Positions 7,491-14,045 of a stretch of 15,673 nt of DNA are shown here, one piece after another; the stretch's first letter is position 1; the number at the start of each line of letters is the position of its first letter. The translations under genes were made by a program, and so were the position numbers. A model generated the notes under the pieces. That model did no database searches, was not told where the DNA came from, and worked only from the letters and a program-made list of their open reading frames with translations. Source of the DNA: Microcystis sp. T1-4. Lineage in GTDB: Bacteria; Cyanobacteriota; Cyanobacteriia; Cyanobacteriales; Microcystaceae. The DNA lies in assembly GCF_000297435.1 (NCBI RefSeq), contig NZ_CAIP01000232.1, positions 1-15,673 of the forward strand, written 5' to 3'.

Positions 7491-7539
7491 GGAGAAAAAA
7501 GCTGCCTCCTGCCGACCGTCTCCTGTCCCCCGAATAGGG

Positions 7540-8571
7540 CTATTTTTGCAACTGCTTAACCGCTTGATAGATTTCGGGTAAACGCTTGTAAGCGGCTGCT
7601 GCCTTGAGGAATAGTTTATGAGGCATAGCAGGAGAGCCGGAAACCACTTCTCCTGCTCCAATATCGTTGTGAATGCCAGCTTGGGCTGTTGCGATCGCAC
7701 CATCCCCGATCACCGCTTGATTGGCAATGCCCACCTGTCCCGCTAAAATAACGCGATTGCCCACTTTTACGCCTCCTGCCATGCCTACCTGTCCTGCTAG
7801 GGCGCAGGCTTGGCCAATTTGGCAATTATGGGCAATATGGACGAGATTATCGATCTTAGTCTGGCTGCCGATGCGGGTTTCTCCCACTGCCGGGCGATCA
7901 ACGGCGCTATTACAGCCAATTTCCACCCCATCTTCTAAGACCACGATACCGGATTGTTCCATCTTAAACCAGCCTTCGGGAACCGGCACAAAACCGAAGC
8001 CCTCAGCACCGATAACAGCACCACTGTGGATAACGCAATCATTGCCGATTTGTACCCGTTCATGGATAGTACAGTTAGCGTGGAGAATTGTGCGATCACC
8101 AATATGCACCCCGGGGTAAACAACGGCGTTAGGATGAATGCACACGCCATCACCGAGGGTGACATTGGCTTCCACCACGGCATGGGCCCCGATGGCGACT
8201 TTATGGCCGATTTTAGCCGATGGATGCACCACGGCGGTGGCGTGAATGTAGGGTTGGGGCTGAAAGGGTTGATAGAATAATTTGATGGCGTGGGCGAATA
8301 AAAGTCGGGGATTGGCACTAGCTAACCAAGCGATGCCGCGTTCGTCGGCCTGTTGTTGTAAATTGGTATCCAGGGGCAGAATTAGGGCAGTAGCCTCAGT
8401 TTTGGCGACAAAGGAAGCAAATTTTCCCCCTTCGATATAGCTAATGGTATCGACTAGGGCGCTTTCGATGGGAGTTATGGCTTTAATTTGGGGATTTCTG
8501 TCGGGATAGGCAGTTAAACTGTGAGCAGAGACTAAAGGGCTTAATTTTTGGGCAATTTCACTAAATTTCAT
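7540..8571 (-). CDS. lpxD: UDP-3-O-acylglucosamine N-acyltransferase (LpxD)
   Basis: This 343-residue protein performs the third step of lipid A synthesis, adding the N-linked hydroxyacyl chain from acyl-ACP to UDP-3-O-acyl-glucosamine in the cytoplasm. Residues 1 to about 100 form the uridine-binding domain (opening MKFSEIA). From about 105 to 320 there is a left-handed beta-helix of hexapeptide repeats (for example HPSAKIGHKVAIGAHAVVEA). The family signature GAEGFGFVP lies at 188-196, and DNLVHIAHN holds the predicted catalytic His248. A helical tail follows, ending QAVKQLQK. Length and start (ATG 8571) fit the family. It sits downstream of a roughly 200-bp spacer and upstream of ggt on the same strand, separated by the heptamer tract. 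No other lipid A gene is in the window. Confidence 0.93.
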   Translation of the reverse strand: MKFSEIAQKLSPLVSAHSLTAYPDRNPQIKAITPIESALVDTISYIEGGKFASFVAKTEATALILPLDTNLQQQADERGIAWLASANPRLLFAHAIKLFYQPFQPQPYIHATAVVHPSAKIGHKVAIGAHAVVEANVTLGDGVCIHPNAVVYPGVHIGDRTILHANCTIHERVQIGNDCVIHSGAVIGAEGFGFVPVPEGWFKMEQSGIVVLEDGVEIGCNSAVDRPAVGETRIGSQTKIDNLVHIAHNCQIGQACALAGQVGMAGGVKVGNRVILAGQVGIANQAVIGDGAIATAQAGIHNDIGAGEVVSGSPAMPHKLFLKAAAAYKRLPEIYQAVKQLQK

Positions 8572-8728
8572 AAATATATACTGCGATCGAGATAGGGCTG
8601 ATGATAGGATGGTCTAACAGTCTAGAACTATACCGATAATCTTGTCGTTATTATAGTCAAAAAAGTTGCTAGTTTTTTAGGGAATAATCCCTGTTTCCCA
8701 TTTCAACAAAGCCGATCTCGATCTAGCG

Positions 8729-8763
8729 CGGTTTTGGAGATAATTTTGATCTCTCCAAAACCG
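8729..8763. terminator. 12-bp-stem hairpin downstream of the PEP-CTERM gene
   Basis: CGGTTTTGGAGA (8729-8740) pairs perfectly with TCTCCAAAACCG (8752-8763) across an 11-nt loop. It lies 8 bp past the stop of the PEP-CTERM gene and is the likely end of that minus-strand transcript. A T-rich run follows only on the plus strand (8764-8780), inside the coding sequence, so factor-independent strength on the minus strand is uncertain. Confidence 0.6.
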
Positions 8764-8770
8764 ATTGGTT

Positions 8771-9655
8771 TTAGTTTTTACTGCTCGATCGAGTTAATAA
8801 AATTGACCCAAACAGTATTAAGGAGATCAAAGTTGATGGTTCGGGAACTGTTTGAAAATCTAGGTTAAAAATTCCTGACTCTCCCCAAGAAAGGCTAAGA
8901 TCTACCAGCTTAAAACTGGCTGAATATTTTCCTGGTCGAGAGGCAAGAAACTTCGGTAAAAAGGAGAAGTTATCACCAGTCCCGATCGCATAGATATCGC
9001 CAGCATTAGCTAAAATTGTCTGTCCTAAAGAGTTAGCTACTGTTAATCCATCACTAATCTCTAACAGTTGTAAGGATAGGTTGGCATTACCTAAAGACCG
9101 ATTCCACCGTCCCCCAGAACTGTTAAAAAGAGCTTGTTCTCCCAAGTCAGAGGAATTATTAATAGTTGCCACTGATTGCATCAGTAGATTGCTATATTCC
9201 TCCCCAGTGGCAGCACTAACAAAACTATTCTGAAAAATTCCTTTTCCTGCAATTAAGGAGAGAGGAGGCAATCCTGTAGAAGTCTCAGGAATGCGATTAT
9301 TGCTGTTAGTGGGATTAACTACCGGATTACCAGACGGGCCGGAATAACTGTAAGTGCCGATACCGTGAAAATGAGGGTTTCCCTCTCGGTGAGCAACCAG
9401 AAGACTTAACCGGTTATAGTTAGGATTGGCTAATCCCTCATAGATGCCCCGAGTTAAGGTGATTTGATTATCCACCCCGATATAAAATTCGGGCAAACTC
9501 TGACCAATGGCAGGCTCTTCAGCCTTAGCCACCGTTACCAGGGCGAAAGAAAGCGATAAAATGAAGCTAACGGCGATAAATGGAGATTTTGGGCTTTTTT
9601 CTCTTATTTTATTGCCAGCACAAACTAATCCTACCCTAGAGACCTGTAGAACCAT
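8771..9655 (-). CDS. PEP-CTERM protein of the all3515 type, predicted Zur-repressed
   Basis: This protein of about 294 residues is predicted to be exported and exosortase-processed. It has a basic N-region, a hydrophobic signal core and an AKA|EE cleavage site near residue 45. The C-terminus shows the PEP-CTERM tripartite sorting signal: VPEPST, a hydrophobic stretch (LISLILFGSILL), then a short basic tail. The middle contains a histidine cluster AHREGNPHFHG (His89, His95, His97), a plausible metal-binding site. The overall sequence and the Zur box 22 bp upstream match what I recall of the Anabaena All3515 family, a Zur-regulated cyanobacterial PEP-CTERM protein. It may help the cell surface during zinc shortage; its molecular role is not established. 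I chose ATG 9655, which has a GAGAGA purine run just upstream. An in-frame ATG at 9667 would add four residues. Confidence 0.78.
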   Translation of the reverse strand: MVLQVSRVGLVCAGNKIREKSPKSPFIAVSFILSLSFALVTVAKAEEPAIGQSLPEFYIGVDNQITLTRGIYEGLANPNYNRLSLLVAHREGNPHFHGIGTYSYSGPSGNPVVNPTNSNNRIPETSTGLPPLSLIAGKGIFQNSFVSAATGEEYSNLLMQSVATINNSSDLGEQALFNSSGGRWNRSLGNANLSLQLLEISDGLTVANSLGQTILANAGDIYAIGTGDNFSFLPKFLASRPGKYSASFKLVDLSLSWGESGIFNLDFQTVPEPSTLISLILFGSILLTRSSSKN

Positions 9656-9676
9656 GATTTCTCTCATTAATTGGAA

Positions 9677-9691
9677 TGATAATCATTATCA
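9677..9691 (-). promoter_or_regulatory. Zur box (zinc uptake regulator operator)
   Basis: TGATAATCATTATCA is a perfect 7-1-7 palindrome centred on C9684, matching the cyanobacterial Zur consensus TGATAATnATTATCA. It lies 22 bp upstream of the preferred start of the PEP-CTERM gene, where bound Zur-Zn would block transcription. Expression would then rise under zinc depletion. The nearest plus-strand gene starts 283 bp or more away, so control in that direction is unlikely. Confidence 0.85.
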
Positions 9692-9770
9692 CTTTAGCGA
9701 AAAACCCTTGTTGCGATTGACTTTTGCCAAAAAAGTTAATTTAAGTTAACGTGAACAATGCTGTCCCAAT

Positions 9771-9893
9771 AAGTTGCCCGGGCATCTAAAGGGGTCGAGG
9801 TGGATCAAGGAACAGGCAACGCTGGAACAGCAGCCGGTTCTCTGGGGATGAGGCCAAATCCCGTCAAAGTTTATCTTGATCGGAAAAGATCAA
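9771..9893. other. Unexplained GC-rich block in a 282-bp gene-free spacer
   Basis: The spacer from 9692 to 9973 contains no recognised gene. Positions 9771-9870 are 57 percent G+C by hand count, against 35 percent for 9691-9770. The block contains the palindrome TGCCCGGGCA and ends in a small hairpin, TTGATC (9876-9881) with GATCAA (9888-9893). One plus frame stays open for about 44 codons without a convincing start or ribosome-binding site. It could be a structured RNA, a leader of the ABC gene, or a gene relic. I could not match it to 6S RNA, SRP RNA, tmRNA or Yfr1. Confidence 0.3.
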
Positions 9894-9930
9894 CAAGGCT
9901 GTGTTAGGTTTTGCAGTGGGGAATCTGGGT

Positions 9931-9936
9931 TAAAAT
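9931..9936 (+). promoter_or_regulatory. Candidate -10 box for the ABC ATPase gene
   Basis: TAAAAT at 9931-9936 lies 55 nt upstream of the preferred ATG at 9992. Nothing close to TTGACA is correctly spaced (the best is a T-rich stretch around 9908-9914), so this is a weak prediction. Confidence 0.3.
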
Positions 9937-9991
9937 AGACCGAGAAAGTTAACAAAAAAATTGTCTCGCTCAAGTGGGCGAAAATCAGCTT

Positions 9992-11017
9992 ATGACCCTT
10001 GCGGTGGCGATCAAAAACCTAAAAAAATCCTACGGTCAGACAGCAGCGGTTAAAGATATATCCTTTACCGTGGCAGCGGCAGAAATCTTCGGTTTACTCG
10101 GTCCCAATGGTGCGGGAAAAACCACCACGATTCGCTGTCTTTGCACCCTTGCTAAACCCGATGGCGGCAAAATCGAGGTGGGGGGTGTCGATGCCCTGAA
10201 TAACCCCAAATCCGCCCGTAAACGCCTAGGTTACGTTGCCCAAGAAGTCGCCCTCGATAAAATGCTCACGGGCCGGGAACTGTTGCAACTACAAGCGGCT
10301 CTATATCACATTCCCGCTCAAAAGTCAAGAGAGCGCATCAAAGAATTAATAAATCTTTTAGGATTAGAGGAATACGCCGACAAAAAAACGGGGACCTATT
10401 CCGGCGGCATCAAAAAACGGCTGGATTTAGCGGCGGGATTACTGCATCAGCCGGAAGTTTTGGTGCTGGATGAACCGACTGTGGGCCTCGATATCGAAAG
10501 TCGTTTGATTGTCTGGGATTTTCTGCGACAATTGCGGGCAGCTGGAACCAGTGTATTAATTACCAGCCATTATCTCGAAGAAATCGACGCTTTGGCCGAT
10601 AACTTAGCAATTATCGACAATGGTATCGTCATCGCTCGCGGTACCCCCTCACAACTGAAGGAGCAGCTGGGCGGCGATCGCATTACCCTAAAAGTGCGAG
10701 AATTTTCCCCAGAGGAAGAGGCCCTAAAAGCGAAAGAATTATTATCCCGTCTGCCTTTTGTCGAGGAAGTAATCGTTAATACCGCCCAGGGTAACTCCCT
10801 GAATCTCATCGTCACGGCCAATAGCAATCCTTTAAGCAAAATTGAACAAACCCTAGCCGAATCGGGATTACCGGTGTTTAGCATGGCCCAATCCCGTCCT
10901 AGTCTCGATGATGTCTATCTAGCAGCTACCGGACGCACCCTGATGGATGCGGAAATTGCCGCCGCCAGCAGTCGCGACCTGAAGGCGGAGAAAAAACAAG
11001 CGATGAAGGAATCCTAG
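9992..11017 (+). CDS. ABC transporter ATP-binding protein, DrrA (daunorubicin-resistance) type
   Basis: This 341-residue ATPase of the ABC-2 export type has all active-site elements: Walker A GPNGAGKT (37-44, Lys43), Q-loop Gln84, signature YSGGIKKR (136-143), Walker B VLVLDEP (Asp160, Glu161) and H-loop His193. A C-terminal extension of about 100 residues typical of DrrA-like ATPases follows the NBD and ends RPSLDDVYLAATGR. Such proteins energise a separate membrane permease that exports lipids, polyketides or drugs. The substrate cannot be read from the sequence. No permease gene adjoins it: the next gene is an SDR oxidoreductase with its own promoter-like -10. The frame is open from a GTG at 9974; I prefer ATG 9992, which begins right before the fold. 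Neither start has a clear Shine-Dalgarno. Confidence 0.88.
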   Translation: MTLAVAIKNLKKSYGQTAAVKDISFTVAAAEIFGLLGPNGAGKTTTIRCLCTLAKPDGGKIEVGGVDALNNPKSARKRLGYVAQEVALDKMLTGRELLQLQAALYHIPAQKSRERIKELINLLGLEEYADKKTGTYSGGIKKRLDLAAGLLHQPEVLVLDEPTVGLDIESRLIVWDFLRQLRAAGTSVLITSHYLEEIDALADNLAIIDNGIVIARGTPSQLKEQLGGDRITLKVREFSPEEEALKAKELLSRLPFVEEVIVNTAQGNSLNLIVTANSNPLSKIEQTLAESGLPVFSMAQSRPSLDDVYLAATGRTLMDAEIAAASSRDLKAEKKQAMKES

Positions 11018-11065
11018 TCCGGCGAGTAAGGCTGTAGTATTGCCTAATTGTCCCGTTAAATCCTC

Positions 11066-11071
11066 TATAAT
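11066..11071 (+). promoter_or_regulatory. -10 box of the SDR gene
   Basis: A perfect TATAAT lies 28 nt upstream of the ATG at 11100, giving a leader of roughly 20 nt. No well-spaced -35 is visible (TTGCCT at 11040 would be 20 bp away). It argues against the alternative TTG start at 11040, which would lie upstream of the promoter. Confidence 0.45.
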
Positions 11072-11099
11072 TGGAGCGATCGACTATCTATCAATCAAT

Positions 11100-11795
11100 A
11101 TGAAAGATAAACGGGTATTGCTGACCGGCGGTACGGGGGGACTGGGTCTAGGAGTCACTCCGGCGGTTTTACACCATGGCGGTCATCTGACCATGACCTA
11201 TCGGGAGGAAAGGGAGGTAGGTCGTCTGAAATCTCGGCTGAGTGCGGCGGAATTTGAGCGTATTCGCTTTGTCAAGGTGGATTTAACCCAAGAAACTGCC
11301 GTGGCTAGATTAATTGATGATCTCGGTCGGGTCGATGTTTTAATTCATCTAGTCGGGGGTTTTACCATGGGGGCGACGGAGGAGTTTAGCTATGAAGATT
11401 GGCTAAAAATGTTTGATTTAAACCTCCATAGCACTTTTTTACTGTGTAAACACTGTTTACGCTCGATGAAACTTCATAATTATGGTCGTATCGTCACTAT
11501 CGGTTCTCGTGGTGCCGTACAACCGGGGGCAAATTTGGCCGCCTATTGTGCCTCGAAAGCGGCGGTAGTGGCTTTAACCCAAGCGATCGCAGAAGAAACC
11601 AAACAGACTAATATTACTGCTAACGTGGTTTTGCCAAGTGTTATCGATACTCCCAGCAACCGGGAAGCGATGGGAGAGGCAAGTGCCAAGGACTGGGTAA
11701 GTCCCCAATCTCTAGCCGAGGTGATCTGTTTTCTGGCAGGGGAAGGAGCGAAAGACTTGCGCGGGGCGGCAATTCCCGTCTATGGTTCCCTGTGA
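11100..11795 (+). CDS. Short-chain dehydrogenase/reductase (SDR), substrate unknown
   Basis: This 231-residue classical SDR oxidoreductase has the cofactor motif TGGTGGLG at 9-16, the structural Asn108 in DLNLHS, catalytic Ser136 in TIGSRGA, and the active-site pair Tyr149/Lys153 in YCASK. In place of the usual NNAG motif it has HLVGG. PSVIDTPSNR follows the usual cofactor-loop position. The first strand is followed by TYREERE, whose Arg could favour NADPH. The C-terminus ends FLAGEGAKDLRGAAIPVYG, as in FabG-like members, but the substrate cannot be assigned. The reading frame extends back to TTG 11040; ATG 11100 places the Rossmann motif at the usual distance. A HIP1 octamer (11583-11590) lies in the gene. 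It sits 82 bp after the ABC ATPase and 68 bp before plsY on the same strand; a functional link to either is not evident. Confidence 0.85.
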   Translation: MKDKRVLLTGGTGGLGLGVTPAVLHHGGHLTMTYREEREVGRLKSRLSAAEFERIRFVKVDLTQETAVARLIDDLGRVDVLIHLVGGFTMGATEEFSYEDWLKMFDLNLHSTFLLCKHCLRSMKLHNYGRIVTIGSRGAVQPGANLAAYCASKAAVVALTQAIAEETKQTNITANVVLPSVIDTPSNREAMGEASAKDWVSPQSLAEVICFLAGEGAKDLRGAAIPVYGSL

Positions 11796-11863
11796 GTGGT
11801 TTTTGTCTTCGGGCTGATACACTGATAACGGCGCTCGCTCTTGCTAAAAATTGGGGTTAATTT

Positions 11864-12520
11864 ATGCTTATTCCGATTCTTATCAGTCTTACTATCTTAC
11901 TTTTATCCTATCTGCTCGGTTCGATTCCCACGGGTTATTTAATCGGTAAATACAGCAAAGGTATCGATATTCGTGACTATGGTTCTGGTTCCACTGGGGC
12001 CACCAATGTGCTGAGAACTCTGGGAAAAACTGCCGGGGCGACGGTATTATTAATTGATATGTTAAAAGGAATGGCGGCGGTGGCCTTAGCACGAGGACTA
12101 TATTTTATTGATGTCAATCCTCTCCCAGAAAGTTGGTATTATTGGTTAATTATCGGGGCAGCATTGGGGGCAATCATTGGTCATAGTAAATCGATTTTCT
12201 TGAATTTTAGCGGGGGTAAATCCGTCGCCACCGGTTTAGGGGTTTTATTGGTGATGAATCCCTTAGTGGCTTGCGGAACTTTGGCGAGTTTTTTGGTTAT
12301 GCTCGCACTTTTCCGGATTGTTTCTTTAGGTTCGATTATCGGGGCGCTGGTGGTGAATATTTTAATGGTTATTTTAGGTCAACCTCTCCCCTATATTTTA
12401 TTTAGTTTGATGGGGGGAATCTATGTGATTGTTCGTCATCAGGGTAATATTAAAAGATTGTTGGCAGGGACGGAACCAAAAATAGGTCAGAAAGTACAGC
12501 AATCATCGGAAGTAAGTTAA
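11864..12520 (+). CDS. plsY: Acyl-phosphate:glycerol-3-phosphate acyltransferase (PlsY)
   Basis: This 218-residue integral membrane enzyme makes lysophosphatidic acid from acyl-phosphate and glycerol 3-phosphate, the first committed step of phospholipid and thylakoid glycerolipid synthesis. Its three conserved cytoplasmic motifs are visible: GSIPTGYLIGK (19-29), GSGSTGATNVLRTLGK (40-55) and GHSKSIFLNFSGGKSVATG (from 107). Five to seven hydrophobic segments surround them. A GGGG run 8-11 nt upstream of ATG 11864 may serve as a ribosome-binding site. The tail after the last membrane segment is polar (RLLAGTEPKIGQK...). Length is normal. The TAA at 12518-12520 is followed two bases later by the second MITE-like element, so the insertion just misses the gene. 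The adjacent SDR is not a known PlsY partner. Confidence 0.93.
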   Translation: MLIPILISLTILLLSYLLGSIPTGYLIGKYSKGIDIRDYGSGSTGATNVLRTLGKTAGATVLLIDMLKGMAAVALARGLYFIDVNPLPESWYYWLIIGAALGAIIGHSKSIFLNFSGGKSVATGLGVLLVMNPLVACGTLASFLVMLALFRIVSLGSIIGALVVNILMVILGQPLPYILFSLMGGIYVIVRHQGNIKRLLAGTEPKIGQKVQQSSEVS

Positions 12521-12522
12521 AT

Positions 12523-12700
12523 CGGGTCTGCTGAAAAAGTTTTTCGTGGGCGCAGGGTGTGGGGTGTAGGGTTTTACCCATTTTCAGGGAAAAAGTGCCT
12601 AAATTTCCCCCCCGATCACCCCAATGTCTGGCACTTTTTGATTTCAAAAAGGTCTAAAAGTTTTATCCAACAAGGTTTTTAGATTTATTCAGCAAACCCT
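12523..12700. mobile_element. MITE-like element, copy 2 (178 bp)
   Basis: The left end CGGGTCTGCTGAAAAAGTTT (from 12523) and right end TTATTCAGCAAACCCT (to 12700) are the same imperfect inverted repeats as in copy 1. The right 16 bases are identical, and the left end differs at about two positions in the first 20. Flanks AAAT (12519-12522) and AATT (12701-12704) give only a partial target duplication. The interior differs from copy 1 and holds an inverted repeat, AAAAAGTGCC (12590-12599) with GGCACTTTTT (12630-12639). There is no transposase. It fills the gap between plsY and the convergent second HEPN gene, and its last two bases form part of that gene's TAG stop. Confidence 0.72.
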
Positions 12701-13199
12701 AATTAAGACTGTCTGCTGTGGTTTTTAACCAGAGGATAAAACTATTAATATCTTCTTGAACTTGTAGCCATGTATTATAATAGTTATTAACCAGATTTTC
12801 TAGTTTTTGTTTTTCCAATTCAAACCCGTAGATATTGCGAACAACGTGCCGAAAGCTTAGGTATTCATTAAGTTTATGTACTGTATCTTCTCGTAATACA
12901 GCAGGACGATAATCTTGAGGGTTGCTCATACGATTTAATAGCCTTCTATGCCAGTCATAACTAGATGGTAAGCCACCATTTAACTCAGAAGCGATAATTT
13001 GAAAAATTCGTTCACATCCTGTATAGAAGTTATGGAGTTTTAGGGCTAAACTTTCGGCACAAATATCGGCTAGTGCCGGGTTGGTTAGCATTTCCGCTTG
13101 AACTAAACGCATCTGGCTTTCTAGCCGATTTAATCTATTAACTTCAGTGGCAATATCAAGGGCGATTTCTTGTAATTCACTGGCACTCATCGGACGCAT
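12699..13199 (-). CDS. HepT-like HEPN protein 2, altered catalytic motif (R-X4-N-X-Y)
   Basis: This all-helical protein of up to 166 residues is homologous to HEPN protein 1 of the same operon; shared blocks include ES.A..LHN.Y......, W H..LLNRM and FRH..R..YG. Intact HepT ribonucleases carry R-X4-6-H-X-Y. Here the motif reads Arg117-HVVR-Asn122-Ile-Tyr124, so the catalytic His is Asn while the tyrosine that MntA AMPylates in characterised pairs is kept. It may be RNase-inactive, a decoy, or a nucleotidyltransferase-associated HEPN with another role. The start overlaps the preceding nucleotidyltransferase gene by 23 nt (14 nt if the in-frame ATG at 13190 is used), with AGGAG about 9 nt upstream of ATG 13199, implying translational coupling. 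The stop TAG (12701-12699) is built from one flanking base and the MITE end, so the original C-terminus may have been slightly different. Confidence 0.78.
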   Translation of the reverse strand: MRPMSASELQEIALDIATEVNRLNRLESQMRLVQAEMLTNPALADICAESLALKLHNFYTGCERIFQIIASELNGGLPSSYDWHRRLLNRMSNPQDYRPAVLREDTVHKLNEYLSFRHVVRNIYGFELEKQKLENLVNNYYNTWLQVQEDINSFILWLKTTADSLN

Positions 13200-13554
13200 A
13201 AAGACATTCTCCTGTTTGCAAAACTCTGTTAAGAAAATGAGGTTCTAAGTCTTCTATAGGCTTTAAATCAATCCAGCGGTCGCTAATTAAATTAACTTTT
13301 CCTAAAGCTTGAAAAAAACTTTCTGGGGGTATGCCAGCCACGGCTAGATCAATATCAGAGGTTTCCTGAAATTTACCTTTAACTAGAGAACCAAACAGGA
13401 TAATTTTTGTAATTGGGAAATTTTCTTTTAAATAATCAATAACTGGCGGAAGATTTTTCCTAGCCTCTTGAGCTAATTTTTGATTATATTCCTGCTGTTT
13501 TTTTTGGCATTTTTGCCAGTATTCAAGATAGGGATTATTGACCGACATAATCAT
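13177..13554 (-). CDS. MNT-type nucleotidyltransferase 2 (MntA-like)
   Basis: This minimal nucleotidyltransferase of about 125 residues is the expected antitoxin partner of the HEPN gene that overlaps its end. The pol-beta-like active site is complete: Gly55-Ser56 followed by ten residues and Asp67-Ile-Asp69 (GS-X10-DXD), then a third carboxylate, Asp96, in RWIDLKPIEDL. A charged, Gln/Lys-rich helix of about 40 residues (WQKCQKKQQEYNQKLAQEA) precedes the domain. In characterised systems MntA transfers AMP from ATP to a HepT tyrosine and silences it; this is inferred here. Starts at 13554 or two codons later are both possible and neither has a good ribosome-binding site. Only 20 bp separate it from the first pair, so all four genes likely share one transcript. 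Confidence 0.82.
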   Translation of the reverse strand: MIMSVNNPYLEYWQKCQKKQQEYNQKLAQEARKNLPPVIDYLKENFPITKIILFGSLVKGKFQETSDIDLAVAGIPPESFFQALGKVNLISDRWIDLKPIEDLEPHFLNRVLQTGECLYASDECQ

Positions 13555-13574
13555 TATAGTATCGAGGATTTAGT

Positions 13575-14045
13575 TTAAATTTCCGCCCATTGTTCAAAGA
13601 AAATTTGAATATCTTTTTCTAAGTTTCTGTAGATTTTTCTTGCCCTGTCTAAATTAACTTTCAATTGCTCATAATCAATATTTGTGCCGTAGGCATGACG
13701 AAAAAAGTGCCGAAATCCTCGCAAACTATTTAACAAAGCGGCGGTTTCTGAAGAAATAAAAGCAGGACGAATTCCGGGGATAGGGACAGTCATTCTGTTT
13801 AATAAGGCTGTATGCCATTGCCGAGTATCGGCAATATGATTTTCAAAACAGGTAGCCACTATTTTAAGTAAATCCTCAGTGGCACTGTATAAATTATGGA
13901 TTTGATAGGCAATGCTTTCTAGGCGAATGACATCATCGGGATTAACACCTTCGGCTCTAACAGCTAGTTTACCATCGATCGCTTTGATTAACTGTAATTG
14001 AGCATTTATATCAGCTTTCAACAGGATTATTTGTCGGTTGTCCAT
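13575..14045 (-). CDS. HepT-like HEPN ribonuclease 1 (canonical R-X4-H-X-Y)
   Basis: This 156-residue all-alpha HEPN protein is the candidate toxin of the first pair. It carries the full motif Arg112-HFFR-His117-Ala-Tyr119 in RGFRHFFRHAYG: Arg and His form the RNase site, and the Tyr is the predicted AMPylation target of the partner nucleotidyltransferase. The upstream helix block ESIAYQIHNLYSATEDLLKIVA is also shared with the second HEPN. Its ATG overlaps the end of nucleotidyltransferase 1 by 19 nt and has a good AAGGA ribosome-binding site 6 nt upstream, so it is probably made in step with its antitoxin. The stop TAA lies 20 bp before nucleotidyltransferase 2. HEPN families are broad; the adjoining GS-X10-DXD gene is what makes the HepT reading strong. 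Confidence 0.85.
   Translation of the reverse strand: MDNRQIILLKADINAQLQLIKAIDGKLAVRAEGVNPDDVIRLESIAYQIHNLYSATEDLLKIVATCFENHIADTRQWHTALLNRMTVPIPGIRPAFISSETAALLNSLRGFRHFFRHAYGTNIDYEQLKVNLDRARKIYRNLEKDIQIFFEQWAEI

Noticed and set aside
7721..8318. Several open frames antisense or out of frame within lpxD
   Set aside because: They are shadows of the repetitive hexapeptide-coding sequence, with low-complexity Pro/Ser/Trp-rich translations.
9507..9749. 80-codon plus-strand frame across the start of the PEP-CTERM gene
   Set aside because: It is antisense to a well-supported gene and runs through the Zur box; no family resemblance or ribosome-binding site.
12450..12647. 65-codon minus-strand frame over the plsY end and MITE copy 2
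   Set aside because: It covers element DNA and antisense plsY; no family similarity.
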